Part shown: piece by piece, positions 8,715 to 18,133 of the stretch
How positions within the stretch are numbered: position 1 is the stretch's first letter
Layout: every line of letters starts with the position of its first letter
Origin: RYN-122 sp963761655
GTDB lineage: Bacteria; Actinomycetota; Actinomycetes; Mycobacteriales; SCTD01
Direction of reading: 5' to 3'
Length of the DNA: 64,000 bases
Assembly: GCA_963761655.1 (NCBI GenBank)
Contig: CAVXHI010000002.1
Coordinates: 1,054,001 to 1,118,000 of the forward strand
The notes under the pieces: generated by a model
Told to the model about the DNA's origin: nothing
The model's database searches: none
What the model saw: the letters and a program-made list of their open reading frames with translations, nothing else
Program-made: the position numbers and the translations under genes

Positions 8715-10364
8715 TCAGGGGTCCCAGCGCACCGCGGCCTGCAGCCGCCGGCGCACGCCCTCGCGCACCCCCGCCGGCGCGATCTCGTCGAGGTCGCCGA
8801 CGACGACGAGCTGGCTGCGGGCGCGGGACAACCCGACGTAGAGCATCTCGCGCGCCCGCGCCTGCGCACTGAAGCCGTTCACCGCCAGGACGACGCAGGT
8901 GCGCTCGAGCCCCTTGAACCCCGAGACCGTCCCGTAGAAGACGTCGTCCTCGGCGAAGAAGCCGTCCCAGTAGGCGTCGTCGCCCTTCGTCTCCACCAGG
9001 TGCGCCTGGATCGGATGCCGGCTCTTGGTGGTCAGCAGGGCCACCTGTGCGTGGTCGTACGCGTCGAGCAGGCCGTCGACGGCGTCGTCGGCGCGGGACA
9101 CGGCGTCCTCGGACGCGCACTCCACGAAGCGGACCGCAGGACCCTCCCGGCCGTCGTAGCTGCCCTGCACGGACGCCAGCGACCCGAACACCTGCGCGAT
9201 GCGCCGGGTGTTGCGGAAGTTGCGCCGCAGCGGGAACGGCTGGCTGTGCACCGGGCTGGAGCCGTGCCGCTCGAACACGCGCTGGTCGTCGTCGAGGAAG
9301 GCGAAGACGCCCTCCTCGCCCGTCAGGCAGGCGGTCATGGCGGGCCACCACAGCTCGCCGAAGTCCTGCGCCTCGTCGACGACGACGGCGTCGAACCGGT
9401 CCGAGCGGCCGGCGGCGGCGGCCCGCAGCCCCTCGGGTACCTGCTCCTCGAAGTAGCCGTCACCGCTGCCGTCCGGCACGCCCCACTCCCGGGCCAGCGC
9501 GTGGAAGGTGCCGACGAACGCCGGGGGCCTGGGCCACCTCCGCGACTGGACCTCCAGGAACCGGGCCAGGCCCCTGGAGTAGCAGACCAGGGCCACCCGA
9601 CTGCCCGCGTCGGTCAGCCGCCGGGCCTGTGCCAGGGCCAGCCCCGTCTTGCCGGTACCCGCTCCGCCGATGATCGTGAAGGACGGCTGCCGCGACAGCA
9701 GGTCGAGCAGGTCGACCTGCTGGCCGGCGACCTGCTCGGACCGCTGCTCGTGCTCGGCAGCATCAGCCGTACCGTCCGGCGCCAGCGGCTGCTCGAACAG
9801 GCGCACCACCGCCTCGACGTCCTCGGGCTCCAGCCGGGCGTGGCCGCTGCCCGTGTCCACGAGATCGCGCAGCAGCGGTACCAGGCTGTCCATCTGCGCC
9901 TTGTCGACCACCTGGCGCCGGGGGCACGAGGTCGGGTCGAACCCGGCCGGCAGCGCCTGGTGGGGCAGGACCACGAGGTGCTGGACCCGCGCCCGCGCCG
10001 CACCCACCCCGGCGTCGGTCAGGAAGCGGTGCAGCTCGTGCCGGACGGTCTCGGCCTGCTCCATCGGGTTGCCGATGACACGGCTGGTGGAGCCCCGGTG
10101 GGACGACCAGGTTCCGGCACCGTCCGTCGAGACGCTCCCGCCCTTGACCTCGACGACGGCCACGCCGACACCCGGCCACAGCACCAGGAAGTCGACCTGC
10201 CGGCCGCTCGGCCCGTGCGGCACCTTGACGCCGCACAGCAGCGTCGTCCCGTCCGGAAGGTCGGCACACAGCCGCTGCCAGACGTCGTACTCCCCGATGT
10301 AGCCGTCCCGGCGCTCCAGGACGGCCGGGATGCTGCGCGCGGTCACCGGGCGATCGTGCCGCAT
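8715..10364 (-). CDS. NERD-domain protein fused to UvrD-like helicase core
   Basis: A 549-residue protein. ATG at 10364 is chosen over an upstream in-frame codon at 10394 because it leaves the usual short tail before the NERD domain. Residues about 20-140 form the NERD nuclease-related domain (GRQVDFLVLWPGVGVAVVEVKGG gives the D...E.K nuclease-like residues). Then come a Walker A loop GGAGTGKTG, a VVVDEAQDFG Walker B of superfamily 1 helicases, a GFKGLE motif and a YVGLSRARSQL motif VI. NERD-helicase fusions occur widely, with DNA repair or defence roles proposed but not settled. The gene stands alone on its strand. Confidence 0.85.
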   Translation of the reverse strand: MRHDRPVTARSIPAVLERRDGYIGEYDVWQRLCADLPDGTTLLCGVKVPHGPSGRQVDFLVLWPGVGVAVVEVKGGSVSTDGAGTWSSHRGSTSRVIGNPMEQAETVRHELHRFLTDAGVGAARARVQHLVVLPHQALPAGFDPTSCPRRQVVDKAQMDSLVPLLRDLVDTGSGHARLEPEDVEAVVRLFEQPLAPDGTADAAEHEQRSEQVAGQQVDLLDLLSRQPSFTIIGGAGTGKTGLALAQARRLTDAGSRVALVCYSRGLARFLEVQSRRWPRPPAFVGTFHALAREWGVPDGSGDGYFEEQVPEGLRAAAAGRSDRFDAVVVDEAQDFGELWWPAMTACLTGEEGVFAFLDDDQRVFERHGSSPVHSQPFPLRRNFRNTRRIAQVFGSLASVQGSYDGREGPAVRFVECASEDAVSRADDAVDGLLDAYDHAQVALLTTKSRHPIQAHLVETKGDDAYWDGFFAEDDVFYGTVSGFKGLERTCVVLAVNGFSAQARAREMLYVGLSRARSQLVVVGDLDEIAPAGVREGVRRRLQAAVRWDP

Positions 10365-10435
10365 GCGAGGGGGCTTCGGTGGGCCGTGGACCACCCCCCT
10401 CGCCGAGTCAGGAGCTCGAGCGGGAGGATGGGCGG

Positions 10436-11053
10436 GTGCCGCTCCCCTCCCCGTACCTCGACGTCGCCGCCGCCACCAAGGGCTTCCTGCCCGTCGACGA
10501 GGGCGACGCGCTGCACGCGGCGGCGCTCGCGGCCGCGCCGGGGACCTGGCTGGAGGTCGGCACCTACTGCGGGAAGTCGACCGTGCACCTCGGGGCTGCC
10601 GCCCGCACGGTCGGGGCCCAGGTGGTCACGCTCGACCACCACCGTGGCTCCGAGGAGAACCAGCCCGGCTGGGAGTGGCACGACACCTCGCTCGTCGACC
10701 CGCACACCGGTCGGCTCGAGACCCTGCCCTCGCTGCGCCACGCCCTCTGGGACGCCGGTCTCGACGACGTCGTCAGTGTGCTGGCCTCCACCACCCAGCA
10801 GGTGGCCACCTGGTGGACCACCCCCCTCACGTTCCTGTTCCTCGACGGCAACCACACCGAGGCCGTCGCCCAGCACGACTACGACGCGTTCGCCCGGCAC
10901 GTCGTTCCGGGCGGCACCCTGGTCATCCACGACGTCTTCGAGCGCCCCGAGGACGGCGGCCGACCCCCCTACAACGTCTGGCTTCGCGCCGTCGAGGAGG
11001 GCTGGACCCCCGTCAGCACCACCAGCAGCCTGCGGGTCCTGCGACGCGCATGA
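10436..11053 (+). CDS. Class I SAM-dependent methyltransferase (Methyltransf_24 type)
   Basis: A 205-residue protein starting at GTG 10436, which follows a GGGAGG ribosome site; an ATG at 10379 lacks one. WLEVGTYCGKSTVHLG is the glycine-rich SAM loop and FLFLDGNHTEAVAQHDYDAF is the metal- or acid-bearing loop of this family. Relatives are often linked to cell-envelope sugar or small-molecule methylation, but the substrate cannot be read here. The stop overlaps the next start (ATGA at 11050-11053), so a partner is probably encoded there. Confidence 0.8.
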   Translation: MPLPSPYLDVAAATKGFLPVDEGDALHAAALAAAPGTWLEVGTYCGKSTVHLGAAARTVGAQVVTLDHHRGSEENQPGWEWHDTSLVDPHTGRLETLPSLRHALWDAGLDDVVSVLASTTQQVATWWTTPLTFLFLDGNHTEAVAQHDYDAFARHVVPGGTLVIHDVFERPEDGGRPPYNVWLRAVEEGWTPVSTTSSLRVLRRA

Positions 11054-11421
11054 CGCCGGCGGAGTCCGTGGTGGCGGCGCTGCTGGACGGCGACCTCACG
11101 GCGCTGGGCGCTCTGCAGGACCATCCCGTCGTCGGGGAGGTGGCCCGCGCGGGCCTGGCCCGGCTGGCGCCGAACGACCTGACGGCGGCCGACCTCGAGG
11201 TGCTCCGCGCCGTCGGCGGGCACCCGGGCCTGTCGGCCGCCGAGCTGACCGACCGGGTGGGTCCTGCGTTCGCGGCGGCCGGGGCGCGGCTGCGCGCTCT
11301 CGGCCTGCTCAGCGCGCAGCGGTTCGAGCGCGCCGACTGCTGGACCCGCACCGCCGAGGGCACCCAGGTGCTCCGACGCCACGACGCGGTCGCCGACGGG
11401 CCGCCCGGAGGCGGACGCTAG
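11050..11421 (+). CDS. Small helix-rich protein coupled to the methyltransferase
   Basis: A 123-residue protein whose ATG overlaps the methyltransferase stop by four bases. It is rich in Ala, Leu and Arg and appears all-helical, with a segment (DLTAADLEVLRAVGGHPGLSAAELTDRVG) that reads like a winged-helix or helix-turn-helix core. No family is recognised. It ends tail-to-tail with the prenyltransferase-fold gene; the two stops share CTAG. A regulatory or scaffolding role for the methyltransferase is speculative. Confidence 0.6.
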   Translation: MTPAESVVAALLDGDLTALGALQDHPVVGEVARAGLARLAPNDLTAADLEVLRAVGGHPGLSAAELTDRVGPAFAAAGARLRALGLLSAQRFERADCWTRTAEGTQVLRRHDAVADGPPGGGR

Positions 11422-12473
11422 ACCGGGGCGCACTCCGACAGGTCGCACGCCTCGAGCAGGACCCCGGTGGGCAGGTCGTCGCCGCGGAACAGCCGCAGGC
11501 TGGGCCCGCCGGCGAGGGCGTCGGCGGCGAGCACCATGGCCGCGCTGGTCCAGCTCGAACGCTCCCCCGGCCAGCGCACGCCCTCGTCGAAGACCAGACC
11601 GGTCCAGTACGAGCCGTCGGTCTCGCGCAGGTGCTGGACGTCCTGCAGCAGGGTCCGCGCCCGCGCCTCGTCGCCCAGGCACAGCAGCGACAGCGCCAGC
11701 TCGGCCGTCTCGGCACCGGTCACCCAGGGACGGTCGCTCACGCACCGGCAGCCGACACCGGCGACGATGAACTCCTCCCAGCGGGAGGCCAGCAGCGCCA
11801 GGCCGGCCGCACCGCGGACGCAGCCCCCGAGGACCGGGTAGTACCAGTCCATCGAGAACCGGCTCTTGTCCAGGAAGGCCTCGGGATGGGCGGCGACGGC
11901 GTGCTGCAGGCGTCCCGCGGCGAGCTCCCACTCGGGCTGCGGCTCCCCCACGAGCTCGGCCAGGGCGATGCCGCAGCGCAACGACTGGTACATCGAGCTG
12001 GACCCCGTGAGCAGGGACTCCTGCCGGGCGACGCCGTCGTCGCGGGCCCACCAGATGGCCCCACCGGGGCTCTGCGACGCCACGACGTGGTCGAGGGCCC
12101 GCCGGACGGTCGGCCACAGCTCGTGGACGAAGGGCCGGTCACCCGTGAGGTCCCACCACTGCCAGACACCGACGGCCACGTAGGCCACCTGGTTCGTGTC
12201 GACCATGGGGTCGAGCACCGTGGTCTGGTCGTAGGAGGTGGCCCAGGTGCCGTCCGGTGCCTGCATGTCCTGCAGCCACCGGTAGGCGGCCCGGGCCTGC
12301 TCGCGGCGCCCGCCGAGGAGCAGCGCCATGGCGCACTCCACGTGGTCCCAGGCGTCGGTGTGCCCGTCCGGCCAGGGCAGCGAGCCGCAGGGCTGCTGCG
12401 CGGCGGCGATCGCGGCGACGGTCAGGTCGAGCTCGGCTGCGCTCAGCAGGCCGGGAAGGTCACGCAGCGGCAC
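11418..12473 (-). CDS. Prenyltransferase/squalene-cyclase-like alpha-alpha barrel protein
   Basis: A 351-residue protein with several internal repeats of the alpha/alpha-toroid type: QQPCGSLPWPDGHTDAWDH, QAPDGTWATSYDQTT, RETDGSYWTGLVFD. The layout is that of prenyltransferase/squalene-oxidase repeat and glucoamylase-like folds. Asp residues near DGHTDAWDHVE could be catalytic. The start GTG/ATG lies inside the methyltransferase gene upstream (14-base overlap), and that gene overlaps the glycosyltransferase, so the three form one operon. In related actinobacteria the same three families sit together, which suggests a shared envelope-lipid or glycoconjugate pathway whose product is unknown. Confidence 0.75.
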   Translation of the reverse strand: MPLRDLPGLLSAAELDLTVAAIAAAQQPCGSLPWPDGHTDAWDHVECAMALLLGGRREQARAAYRWLQDMQAPDGTWATSYDQTTVLDPMVDTNQVAYVAVGVWQWWDLTGDRPFVHELWPTVRRALDHVVASQSPGGAIWWARDDGVARQESLLTGSSSMYQSLRCGIALAELVGEPQPEWELAAGRLQHAVAAHPEAFLDKSRFSMDWYYPVLGGCVRGAAGLALLASRWEEFIVAGVGCRCVSDRPWVTGAETAELALSLLCLGDEARARTLLQDVQHLRETDGSYWTGLVFDEGVRWPGERSSWTSAAMVLAADALAGGPSLRLFRGDDLPTGVLLEACDLSECAPV

Positions 12474-13194
12474 GGACGGCCGCCTCGGGCTTGCGCAGGT
12501 AGACCACGAGCGACTTGCCGATGACCGGGTCGAGCAGCTTCTCGGTCCAGCGGGTCAGCTTCGGCGCCTTCATCATGTCCCACACCAGGAGTCGGTGATA
12601 GGCCTTGACCAGGGGATTGTCGCCGTCGGTGACACCGACGGCGCACTTGAGCCACCAGTACGGCGAGTGCAGGGCGTGCGTGTGGTGACCCCCTACAGGT
12701 GTCAGACCCACGGCCTCCAGCCGCCGGGTCAGCTCGGTGCCCCGGTAGATGCGGACGTGGCCGCCTTCGGCCTCGTGATAGGCGCTCGACAGCGCCCAGC
12801 AGAGCAGCTCGGGCCCCCATCGGGGCACCGTCACCGCCATGAGCCCGCCCGGCTTGAGCACGCGGGTGAGCTCACGCATGGCCCGGCTGTCCTCGGGCAG
12901 GTGCTCGAGCACCTCCGAGCAGACGACGTAGTCGAAGGTGTCGTCGTCGAAGGGCAGGCTGTAGGCCGTGCCGCGGACGGCGGAGGCGGTCGCGCCGGCC
13001 GGGGCCTCGCCCTCCTGCGCCATCGCCTCGAACATCGCGGCGACGTCCTTGAGCTCGGCGGCGTCCATGTCGAGCGCGGTCACGTGGGCGCCGCGGCGGT
13101 ACAGGGCGAAGGCGTGACGCCCCCCGCCGCACCCCATGTCCAGGACGCGGTCCCCGGGTCCGACAGGGAACTGGTCGAAGTCGACGGTGAGCAT
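12460..13194 (-). CDS. Class I SAM-dependent methyltransferase in glycosyltransferase cassette
   Basis: A 244-residue methyltransferase with the SAM motif VLDMGCGGGRHAF near residue 18, LDMDAAEL as motif II and YVVCSEVLEHLPED as the UbiE/BioC-like post-I region. A 60-residue C-terminal extension (HSPYWWLKCAVGVTDG...) lies beyond the common core. Start overlaps the upstream glycosyltransferase stop (ATGA at 13193-13196) and its end overlaps the prenyltransferase-like gene by 14 bases. UbiE-like motifs suggest a lipid, quinone or lipid-linked sugar substrate; the neighbours favour a glycolipid. Confidence 0.85.
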   Translation of the reverse strand: MLTVDFDQFPVGPGDRVLDMGCGGGRHAFALYRRGAHVTALDMDAAELKDVAAMFEAMAQEGEAPAGATASAVRGTAYSLPFDDDTFDYVVCSEVLEHLPEDSRAMRELTRVLKPGGLMAVTVPRWGPELLCWALSSAYHEAEGGHVRIYRGTELTRRLEAVGLTPVGGHHTHALHSPYWWLKCAVGVTDGDNPLVKAYHRLLVWDMMKAPKLTRWTEKLLDPVIGKSLVVYLRKPEAAVRAAA

Positions 13195-14502
13195 CAGGCG
13201 TCCTTCGGGTCTGCGGCAGCGAGGTAGGCGCGGTACCAGGCGACGGTCTTCTCGGCGACGGAGCGCCAGCTGTACAGGCGCTCGACCCGGGCCCGACCGG
13301 CCGCACCGAGGCGGGCGGCGAGGGCGTCGTCGTCGAGCACCCTGCCCATGGCGGCCGCGAGCGCCTCCGGGTCGCCCGGGGGGACGTGCAGGGCGGCCTC
13401 GCCGTCGGGGCCCACCACCTCGGGGAGCGCCCCGGCGGTGGTGGCGACCAGCGGGGTCCCGCAGGACATGATCTCGATCGCCGGGAGGCTGAAGCCCTCG
13501 TACAGGCTCGGGACGACGCCGAGCTGGGCCGAGCCGAACAGGTCGACCAGGGCCTGCTCGCTGACCCCGGTGACGAAGCGGACGCAGTCACGGACGCCGA
13601 GGCGGTCCAGCGCCTTGTCGACGTAGCCGCCCTCCTTGGCGCGGCCCACCACCACGAGCTCGACGTCGCGCTCGGTGCGGAGCTTGGCCAGCGCCTCCAG
13701 CAGGGGCACCAGGCCCTTCAGCGGTACGTCGGCGCTCGCCGTGGCCACGATCCGCCCGCGCACGCGCGGCTCGACCGGGGGGACGAAGACGTCGGTCTCG
13801 ACGCCGACGGGCACGACGGTGAGCCGGTCGGGATCGACCCGGAAGTCGCGGACGATGTCGTCGAAGGAGTTCTGGCTGACCGTGAGCAGCGCCGGCAGAC
13901 GGCGGATCACGTGGCCCTGCATCCGCAGGAAGGAGTACCAGCGGTGGGTGCTCAGCGTCTTGCGCAGGCCGACCGTGCGGGCGGCGACGAGGTCGAGGGC
14001 GCGGTCGACCGTGATCGGGTGGTGCACGTTGGCGATGACCGGGAAGCCCTCGGCCTGCAGGGCGAGGATCCCGTAGCCCGAGCGTCTGGTTGTCGTGGAC
14101 GACGTCGAACGCGTGCGTGCCGCGACCGCGCAGGTGCTTCCAGGCGCGCAGCGAGAAGGTCAGCGGCTCGGGGAAGGCGGCGGTGCACATGAGCAGGAAC
14201 TCGAGGACGTCGGTGCGCGCTGCGGAACTCGCGCAGGTGCGGGATCCGGAACGGGTCGGGCTCGCGGTAGAGGTCCAGGCTCGGCAGCGTGGTCAGGGTC
14301 GGCCCGTACCGTCCGGATCGGCGTCCAGCTCCGGGTACGGCGGGCCGCTGATGACCTCGACGGCGTGGCCGAGCCGGACGAGCTCGCGGGACAGGTGGCG
14401 GACGTAGACGCCCTGGCCGCCGCAGTGCGGCTTGCTGCGGTACGAGAGCAGCGCGATGTTCAGGGGGCGGCCGCCGTCGGCCGCCCGGTGCTGCTCGGTC
14501 AC
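13194..14502 (-). CDS. Glycosyltransferase family 4 (three frame breaks)
   Basis: A GT-B glycosyltransferase of about 435 codons. GTG at 14502 gives MTEQHRAADGGRPLNIALLSY, followed by the GGQGVYVRHLSREL nucleotide-sugar-enzyme signature. The frame changes near 14305, 14218 and 14085, with the conserved text continuing each time (DVVHDNQTLG then ILALQAEGFPVIANVHHP across the last). Further on, VPLKGLVPLLEALAKL and YEGFSLPAIEIMSCGTPLVAT match the donor-binding end of the family. It should transfer a sugar to a lipid or polysaccharide at the inner face of the membrane. It is the first gene of the three-gene cassette. Confidence 0.8.
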
Positions 14503-14578
14503 GCGCGCTCCCTCGATCCGGAGTCGGCTGAGCGTAGTCGAGGGGGGTTACCGGCGGTAGCGACCCGACGTACCGGCG

Positions 14579-16752
14579 CTACTTGACCCCCGCGGCGTCC
14601 ATGCCGCGCAGCTCCTTCTTCAGCTCGTTGACCTCGTCGCGCAGCCGGGCGGCCAGCTCGAAGGACAGGTCGCGGGCGGCCTCGTGCATCTGGTCCGACA
14701 GCTGCTGGATGAGCTGGGCCAGCTCCGCGCGTGGCATGCCGGCGAGCTCCTTGACGTGCCGGCCGACGGCGGCACTGCTCCCGGGGGTGCTCATGCCCGG
14801 GACGGGCGCCTTGCCGCGGCTCTGCTGCCGGCCCTGCCCGCCGGTGAGCTCGCCGTCCGCGCCTTCGCGGACGAGGTCGTCGAGGATGTCGGCGACCCGC
14901 TTGCGCAGCGGCTGGGGGTCGACGCCGCGCTCGAGGTTGTAGGCCACCTGCTTGGCCCGCCGGCGGGTGGTCTCGTCGATCGCCTTCGCCATGCTGGGGG
15001 TGATCGTGTCGGCGTACATGTGGACCTGGCCGTTCACGTTGCGGGCGGCGCGGCCGATCGTCTGGATCAGCGAGGTGCCGCTGCGCAGGAAGCCCTCCTT
15101 GTCGGCGTCGAGGATGGCGACCAGCGACACCTCGGGCAGGTCCAGGCCCTCGCGCAGCAGGTTGATGCCGACGAGGACGTCGAACACGCCCTGGCGGAGC
15201 TCCTTGAGCAGCTCGATGCGGCGGATCGTGTCGACCTCGGAGTGCAGGTAGCGGACCTTGATCCCGAGCTCGAGCAGGTAGTCGGTGAGGTCCTCCGACA
15301 TCTTCTTGGTCAGGGTGGTGACCAGCACCCGCTCGTTCTTCTCGGCCCGGACCCGGATCTCGTGCACGAGGTCGTCGATCTGGCCCTTGGTCGGCTTGAC
15401 GACGATCTCCGGGTCGACCAGGCCGGTCGGCCGGATGACCTGCTCGACGACGTCGTCGCGAACCCGGGAGAGCTCGTACTGCCCCGGCGTCGCGGACAGG
15501 TGCACGGTCTGGCCCACCCGCTCGAGGAACTCCTCCCACTTAGCGGACGGTTGTCCATCGCGCTCGGCAGCCGGAAGCCGTGGTCGACGAGGGTGCTCTT
15601 GCGGCTGCGGTCGCCCTCGTACATCGCGCCGATCTGCGGCACCGTCACGTGCGACTCGTCCAGGACCAGCAGGAAGTCGTCCGGGAAGTAGTCGAGCAGG
15701 GTGTGCGGCGCCGTTCCGGGGCTGCGCCCGTCGATGTGGCGGCTGTAGTTCTCGATGCCGTTGCAGAACCCGACCTGGCGCATCATCTCGAGGTCGTAGG
15801 TGGTGCGCATGCGCAGCCGCTGCGCCTCGAGCAGCTTGCCCTGCTGCTCCATCTCGTGCAGGCGGTCGGCCAGCTCGAGCTCGATGCCCTTGGTCGCGCG
15901 CTCCATCCGCTCCGGTCCCGCGACGTAGTGCGTGGCCGGGAAGACGAAGACCTCCTCGTGCTCCTCGATCACCTCGCCGGTCAGCGGGTGCAGCGTCATG
16001 ACCTTCTCGATCTCGTCGCCGAACATCTCGACCCGGACCGCGAGCTCCTCGTAGACCGGGAACACCTCGACCGTGTCGCCCCGGACCCGGAAGGTGCCTC
16101 GGGTGAAGGCGAGGTCGTTGCGGGTGTACTGGTTGCCGACGAACTGGCGAAGCAGGGCGTCGCGCTCGATCGTGTCGCCGACGCGGAGCCGGACCATCCG
16201 GTCGACGTACTCCTGCGGCGTCCCGAGGCCGTAGATGCACGACACGCTGGCGACCACGATGACGTCGCGCCGGGTGAGCAGGCTCATCGTGGCGCTGTGC
16301 CGCAGCCGCTCGACCTCCTCGTTGACCGAGGAGTCCTTCTCGATGTAGGTGTCGGTCTGGGGGACGTACGCCTCGGGCTGGTAGTAGTCGTAGTAGCTGA
16401 CGAAGTACTCGACCGCGTTGTGCGGCAGCAGCTCGCGGAACTCGTTGGCCAGCTGCGCCGCAAGGGTCTTGTTCGGCGCCATCACCAGGGTCGGCCGCTG
16501 GACCTTCTCGACCAGCCAGGCGGTGGTGGCGGACTTGCCCGTGCCCGTCGCGCCGAGCAGGACGACGTCGGGACGACCTTCCTGCAGGCGGCGCTCGAGC
16601 TCCAGGATGGCGGCCGGCTGGTCACCGGCCGGCTGGTAGTCCGAGACCACCTCGAAGCGGCGGGTCGACCGCTTCAGGTCGGTCGCCAGGCGCGGGACCG
16701 TGGGGCGGGCCGACCGGCTCGGAAGGGCAGGTCGGGGGGCAGTCGTCGTCAC
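14579..16752 (-). CDS. uvrB: UvrABC system protein B (one frame break near 15541)
   Basis: Excinuclease subunit of nucleotide-excision repair, about 725 codons. The first 400 residues include Walker A LLGATGTGKSATTAWL, the damage-probing beta-hairpin text YYDYYQPEAYVPQTDTYIEKD-like, and the UvrA-binding domain. A one-base deletion near 15541 moves the rest into another frame, which then gives the helicase motifs (ILDADKEGFLRS, QTIGRAARN) and a C-terminal UVR domain (LIQQLSDQMHEAARDLSFELA) that contacts UvrC. The start is GTG at 16752; family starts vary, so an internal start close to residue 25 is possible. No SOS-box palindrome was evident in the short upstream gap. Confidence 0.95.
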
Positions 16753-16796
16753 CCGTCAACGGTACGTCCGGGGTACGACAAGAACCCGTCGAGCGG

Positions 16797-18068
16797 TCAG
16801 GAGACGGGACGTTCCGCGGTCGTGGGCTGTGCGCTCGTGGGCTGCGCGGTCGCGGGCTGTGCGGTCGTGGGCTGCGGGGACGGGGAGGACGAGGGCGCCG
16901 GCTCCGGAGCCACCACGGGCGGCGGCGTCGGAAGGGGGCTCGGCGCGACCAGCGGCGGCACGCTGGGCGCGACCAGGGGTGGCAGCGTCGCCGGGGCGCG
17001 CCCGGGCAGCGACGGGAACCGCGCCGCGGCCGTGAGCACGGCCCACTGCGCCGCACCGGTCGTCTGCCAGGACCAGAGGCTGACGGCGGGGGCTCCCCCG
17101 GCGCGGGCGGCATCGACGAAGGCCTGGACGCTGCGGCCCGGGGCGGGGTCGGCGCGCAGGTGCGGGGCGTCCACGCGGCCGTCGAAGCCCTGTCCCACCG
17201 GCAGGACGGGCTTGCCGAAGCGTCGCAGCCAGCGCATCGACGTCGCGGTGACGACGCCGGCGGGGCGGTTGTACCAGTACGTCATCGGCGCCACGGCGTC
17301 GACCGAACGCATCGTCCGGTCGTAGGGGTAGGTGTTGGCCCGGTGCTCGCTCGGCCAGGGAACGGTGGCGATGATGGCCACGTCCGGGGGCAGCGCCGCG
17401 CGCAGGGTGCGGTAGTAGGAGTCGATCGCGGCCGCCGACAGGCGGGTGCCCTCCGCTCCGGTCTCGACGTCCGGGGCCACCGCCATGACCCGCGGCGCGC
17501 CGGTCCGGCGGAAGGCGGCGGCTCGGGCCAGTCGGTGGGCGTCCGCCTCGGGGTGGACGAGGGAGGGGAAGTCCCAGGCCACGACCTTCAGGACGGTGCC
17601 CGAGGTTGCGGGGAGCAGCTGCGAGAGCACCGGCTCGCCGATCCAGCCCTTGCGGCTGCTGCCCGTCTGCACGTAGAGGTGAGTGAGTCCGGCGTCGAGG
17701 GCGGCGTCGACCACCCGGTCGGCGTGCCCTCCCTCCGTGGAGCTCCAGTCGTGCAGCCACATGCCGGTGCCACTCGGCAGCCATCGGCGGACCGGGACGG
17801 CCTTCGGCGTGGACGTCGCCCTGGGCGCCGGCCGGGTGTCGGCGGGGCGGGGCGCGGCCGTCGACCGCACCGGAACCGGCGTCAGGCCGACGACCGCGAG
17901 CTGCTCGCTCGTCGCCCCGACCGGCACCGGCCGGATGGACGGGTCGGCGGCGACCCCGGTGGCCCCGACGGCGAGGAGCAGCACCAGCATCGACGCGAGG
18001 GCGACCTCCCGGACGCGCGGCGCCAGGCGGCGCTCGAGCGCCTGCAGGACGGGCGGGAGGGCGGGCAC
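16797..18068 (-). CDS. Membrane-anchored/secreted TIM-barrel glycosidase-like protein
   Basis: A 423-residue protein. Residues 22-41 form a hydrophobic signal or anchor helix, followed by a Pro/Ala/Thr linker to about residue 95. Then comes a TIM-barrel-like domain (about 100-345) with VVDAALDAGLTHLYVQTGS, APDVETGAE and VDAVAPMTYWYNRP, close to GH18- or DUF4015-like barrels; PDVE could supply a catalytic acid. The C-terminus is a Pro/Thr/Gln-rich tail built of four 15-base repeats. Function is probably carbohydrate-related at the cell surface, but catalysis is unproven. Confidence 0.65.
   Translation of the reverse strand: MPALPPVLQALERRLAPRVREVALASMLVLLLAVGATGVAADPSIRPVPVGATSEQLAVVGLTPVPVRSTAAPRPADTRPAPRATSTPKAVPVRRWLPSGTGMWLHDWSSTEGGHADRVVDAALDAGLTHLYVQTGSSRKGWIGEPVLSQLLPATSGTVLKVVAWDFPSLVHPEADAHRLARAAAFRRTGAPRVMAVAPDVETGAEGTRLSAAAIDSYYRTLRAALPPDVAIIATVPWPSEHRANTYPYDRTMRSVDAVAPMTYWYNRPAGVVTATSMRWLRRFGKPVLPVGQGFDGRVDAPHLRADPAPGRSVQAFVDAARAGGAPAVSLWSWQTTGAAQWAVLTAAARFPSLPGRAPATLPPLVAPSVPPLVAPSPLPTPPPVVAPEPAPSSSPSPQPTTAQPATAQPTSAQPTTAERPVS
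16821..16880. repeat. Four tandem 15-base coding repeats
   Basis: Four 15-base units beginning CGTGGGCTG or CGCGGGCTG (minus-strand peptide units such as QPTTA, QPATA, QPTSA). They lie at the 3' end of the barrel-protein gene and code for its low-complexity tail; unit number may vary between strains. Confidence 0.8.
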
Positions 18069-18133
18069 GAACCGGACGCTAGGTCGGCATCCGGTCGCGG
18101 CAGGGCGGTTGCGGCCTTGAGTACTAGATCGGA

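Noticed and set aside
9000..12524. Open frame of over 1,100 codons spanning the helicase and prenyltransferase genes on the other strand
   Set aside because: It is antisense to recognisable genes and shows no family motif.
15500..15580. Programmed frameshift in uvrB
   Set aside because: No slippery heptamer and no special stem; a missing base explains it, and similar breaks occur in many genes.
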